6,385 bases of DNA from CAVURW01 sp963743595 (GTDB lineage: Bacteria; Verrucomicrobiota; Verrucomicrobiia; Methylacidiphilales; UBA1321), in assembly GCA_963743595.1 (NCBI GenBank), contig CAVURW010000029.1, positions 1 through 6,385 on the forward strand, given 5' to 3'. Within the stretch, counting starts at the first letter, position 1, and each line of letters starts with the position of its first letter. Under the pieces are notes generated by a model, which saw only the letters and a program-made list of their open reading frames with translations, had not been told where the DNA came from and did not search any database. The translations under genes were made by a program, and so were the position numbers. Below are positions 5,601-6,385 of the stretch, one piece after another.

Positions 5601-6385
5601 AGGAGCCGGAGAAATATCGCCTTGAAAAGATTCTCCCTCATTATCCCTGAGGGAGAGAGTTACAAATGTGGAGTCTCCCTCCACCAATTCCACATCGGTA
5701 TCGATTCTCCGAGGATGCCCGAGCGATCCCCCCACGTGGTGATACTCGCTCGGATGGATGATGATGTGAGTCAGTCTGGCATTTGGTGCGAAGTCAACGA
5801 TCATCCCGTCAGGGCCATTGGTGATCGTGTACTGTGTAGGATCATCGTGGCGATGTCCCACCCAGGGCTCTTTCTCGCCAAACGAAAAGAGAGGTTGTTT
5901 GGCAAAGGTCAGTTGATCATGGGCTGGATCGATGACGCTACACGAATGAAGTTGTACATCTAAACCCGATCCCTTCGCCTTGATTAGGTCAATTTCCTGC
6001 AAGAATACGGGACCGACTAGATGCTTGGAATCGGGATTGTGGAAGGAATAGACGGAATTCTTTGAATTGGATTCCAAAGGAACTCCATCTTGGATGTCCC
6101 AGTTCAATGTTCCGTTCGCTACTGGCTTTGGCGGGAGTCGGAGAACGGACCCCTCGCTATCGACCAGTAGAGGCGAAATATTCACCATGCCGCCGGTGAA
6201 AGTAGCGCTCAACAAAAACTGTGTCGGCTTAAGCCCCAGAGGATTGAGCCGACACCGTTTGCCTAACAATTGACACACCGTCTCCTGGGTAGATTCTTCG
6301 AATTTGACCGTTACGCCCTCCGGCCCGCTTGTCACCGCAAACGGTGGGGGATTCTTTATATCGCTTGGCAGGGCGAACCACTCTT
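2664..6385 (-). CDS. Giant multidomain clan GH-A glycoside hydrolase (GH39-like?), 5' end outside window
   Basis: The frame is open from the right edge of the window (reading EWFALPSDIKNPPPFA before the first in-window start, a GTG at 6333-6335) to TAA at 2664-2666, so the true start lies beyond the window. Numbering from that GTG gives 1223 residues. In order: two divergent beta-sandwich modules (about 1-135 and 168-307), an Ig-like beta module (about 320-420), a TIM barrel (about 428-705) with a C-terminal beta-domain (to about 790), a NEW3/CARDB-like segment (about 805-890), a galactose-binding-like sandwich (about 905-1025) and a CBM9-like domain (about 1065-1223). The barrel contains HWYEIGNEPS (acid/base E531) and LLETESGT (nucleophile probably E634). 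It should be a retaining glycosidase acting outside the cytoplasm on a polysaccharide or glycan. The family is uncertain: GH39 is my best guess from the overall look, with GH5-, GH30- or GH79-like as alternatives, and the substrate is unknown. The only visible downstream same-strand neighbour is the kelch gene. Confidence 0.5.
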   Translation of the reverse strand, partial: EWFALPSDIKNPPPFAVTSGPEGVTVKFEESTQETVCQLLGKRCRLNPLGLKPTQFLLSATFTGGMVNISPLLVDSEGSVLRLPPKPVANGTLNWDIQDGVPLESNSKNSVYSFHNPDSKHLVGPVFLQEIDLIKAKGSGLDVQLHSCSVIDPAHDQLTFAKQPLFSFGEKEPWVGHRHDDPTQYTITNGPDGMIVDFAPNARLTHIIIHPSEYHHVGGSLGHPRRIDTDVELVEGDSTFVTLSLRDNEGESFQGDISPAPSQGLKLALGHNNVCIDLATAASPWQGKNNGVVDYPVALENYFIAHTPTAKETKIIFHSATVQSWENGLKAGDVTAGRPRFVWKPGEKAEVRLSLKNLLSRQLESDFQLTLEDDFEHQLWTRKVHVSLPPEAERNANFDVDTTGMPFGVYVLKWACLDLNTDVTGRALLTLADDGTLGKAKPGEFIYGMDIGGRWDSPNRLDWVDWCGIDMVRGCGADARDFSDMKNALGELSRRGLQGTAMLDAVMPWDADRTKFNKIVETETAYATSMATALKDTPLHWYEIGNEPSLTKFFPGPESDFVTEYVSMHDAIKSVNPNAFVFLGGIAFQGMPHAGERAAELVKIFPADKTDAWAYHGHGNGATAERWALGQMHHLLDLAGKKASMLLETESGTTSTDPASWRMQARTVVQKLTFAQSTHEIPAFLWFCFQPKWAWGILETESQAKPAALAFRVLVQHTRGMSAQNALDLQGAKGEAYWFKPNASDDPRLTMVFWSDYGDYTRTVNLGATAGNVEICDMFGNSKPAEISPDGLVQVTAGLDPVYLVANRPPSSPAPIILAPPFTLPTVLRVVPGSDSRLESIIHNPGNHDLHATVVLSPTGNSPVADSQTTVDVPAKGNAKTVLPLHITLQPDDIWPKAWTVFGPVSSSVDLSSFTTIPDTITDGAKSLSPQTIFPVDNALNLTVLNGPGYIEKQQALCFSRINVDVDTDLQIGAGADFWMQWYVNGEEVYSTLDKGNRGGSPTVLNFSFPIHLKKGENLLAVRVLSGSGGWKLVSGSPQIVSRAQHSLEGTPDGVVVDLRDGTHLLGRATVPVEMVPSLDQRNDQISWNHLAPDGVLGHIENEFMKAPDQTKWYHGPSDLSGHVWFRATADHGLVVAVEVRDDIDTSGDGIQIRLASGDGWKNRLQINPGDSCITRHRDEATKITFYEVTVPADKLAIQTHQPLAIDVTVLDDDWGGLKQTASLAPGDDPEMWYQTWFR
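2667..3143 (-). other. C-terminal CBM9-like carbohydrate-binding domain
   Basis: Residues about 1065-1223 of the large glycosidase, running to its C-terminus. The order of motifs is that of CBM9-like domains: a strand VWFRATADHGLVVAVEVRDD (1108-1127), then GDGIQIRLAS (1132-1141), then FYEVTVPADKL (1170-1180), then IDVTVLDDD (1190-1198), with Trp/Tyr near the end (EMWYQTWF, 1215-1222). CBM9 and its relatives bind sugar ends or act as accessory modules in large secreted glycosidases. Assignment is by motif memory; ligand residues cannot be verified here. Confidence 0.5.
3261..3623 (-). other. Galactose-binding-like beta-sandwich module between barrel and CBM9-like domain
   Basis: Residues about 905-1025 of the large glycosidase. 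It reads ADFWMQWYVNGEEVYSTLDKG (split here as ADFWMQWYVNG and EEVYSTLDKG) followed by FPIHLKKGENLLAVRVLSGSGGWKL. The pattern 'W..YVNG..V' then 'L.KGeN.L.V.V..G.GGW.L' is typical of jelly-roll modules attached to beta-galactosidases and other large secreted enzymes. It is probably an accessory or binding module; no ligand can be assigned. Confidence 0.5.
3966..5063 (-). other. Clan GH-A catalytic TIM barrel plus C-terminal beta-domain
   Basis: Residues about 425-790 of the large glycosidase. All eight strand-like segments can be read in order: YGMDIG (431-436), GIDMVRGCG (452-460), GTAMLDAVM (483-491), HWYEIGNEP (524-532), AFVFLGGIA (563-571), DAWAYHGHG (595-603), SMLLETESG (628-636) and PAFLWFCFQ (666-674). 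The residues that clan GH-A enzymes use in the active site are present at the expected strands: Arg457 after strand 2, Asn530-Glu531 (codon of E531 at 4743-4745) at strand 4, Tyr599/His600 at strand 6, Glu634 (4434-4436) or Glu632 (4440-4442) at strand 7, and Trp670 at strand 8. A full set like this argues for an active retaining enzyme. Residues 715-790 (AYWFKPNA to DPVYLVAN) resemble the beta-sandwich that often packs behind such barrels. Confidence 0.5.
5415..6385 (-). repeat. Two divergent tandem N-terminal beta-sandwich modules
   Basis: Two stretches of the large glycosidase begin and end with similar motifs. Module A begins FAVTSGPEGVTVKFE (residue 1 region, running in from upstream) and ends VQLHSCSV (127-134). 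Module B begins YTITNGPDGMIVDF (169-182) and ends KIIFHSATV (298-306). Both have a Gly-Pro-acidic-Gly turn followed by a hydrophobic strand, and both close with a strand ending in a His-Ser pair. This suggests an old duplication of a galactose-binding-like or jelly-roll carbohydrate-binding module. The similarity between the two is weak in the middle, so the duplication is an inference. Confidence 0.5.

Noticed and set aside
6333..6335. GTG at 6333-6335 as the start of the giant glycosidase.
   Set aside because: The frame continues to the window edge with protein-like sequence, and starting here would cut the first beta-strand of module A and leave no signal peptide.

Overview
The window holds three protein genes and almost no non-coding DNA. 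All three look exported or surface-associated and two are polysaccharide-degrading enzymes. The layout fits a carbohydrate-degradation region of a free-living Gram-negative bacterium. The mix of a heparinase II/III-like lyase, a very large multidomain clan GH-A glycosidase and a membrane-anchored kelch propeller, with moderate GC and no Shine-Dalgarno in front of the one visible start, is most like Verrucomicrobiota, Planctomycetota or Lentisphaerota. That placement is inference; no phylogenetic marker gene is present.

Region by region. Positions 1-1340 (+) carry the C-terminal part of a heparinase II/III-like polysaccharide lyase whose 5' end lies outside the window. One base later the reverse-strand kelch gene ends, so the two genes converge tail to tail with a single spacer base. 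Positions 1342-2490 (-) encode a complete 382-residue protein with an N-terminal membrane anchor and seven kelch-type blades. Positions 2491-2663 are a 173-base intergenic stretch in which I could not identify a convincing promoter, terminator or RNA. Positions 2664-6385 (-) are a very large gene, open through the right edge, encoding tandem beta-sandwich modules, an Ig-like linker, a TIM-barrel with a full set of clan GH-A catalytic-site residues, further beta-sandwich modules and a C-terminal CBM9-like domain.

How they may work together: a lyase of the heparinase type cleaves uronic-acid-containing polysaccharides by beta-elimination, and a retaining GH-A glycosidase could hydrolyse linkages in the same or a related substrate. 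The kelch protein could be a non-catalytic propeller exposed outside the cytoplasmic membrane. The glycosidase and kelch genes lie on the same strand and could be co-transcribed, while the lyase belongs to the opposing strand. No mobile element, CRISPR array, tRNA or rRNA is visible. I do not see a clear new biological system. The most noteworthy items are the architecture of the giant glycosidase, an unusual Asp in the lyase's metal/catalytic motif, and the three-blade periodicity of the kelch protein.
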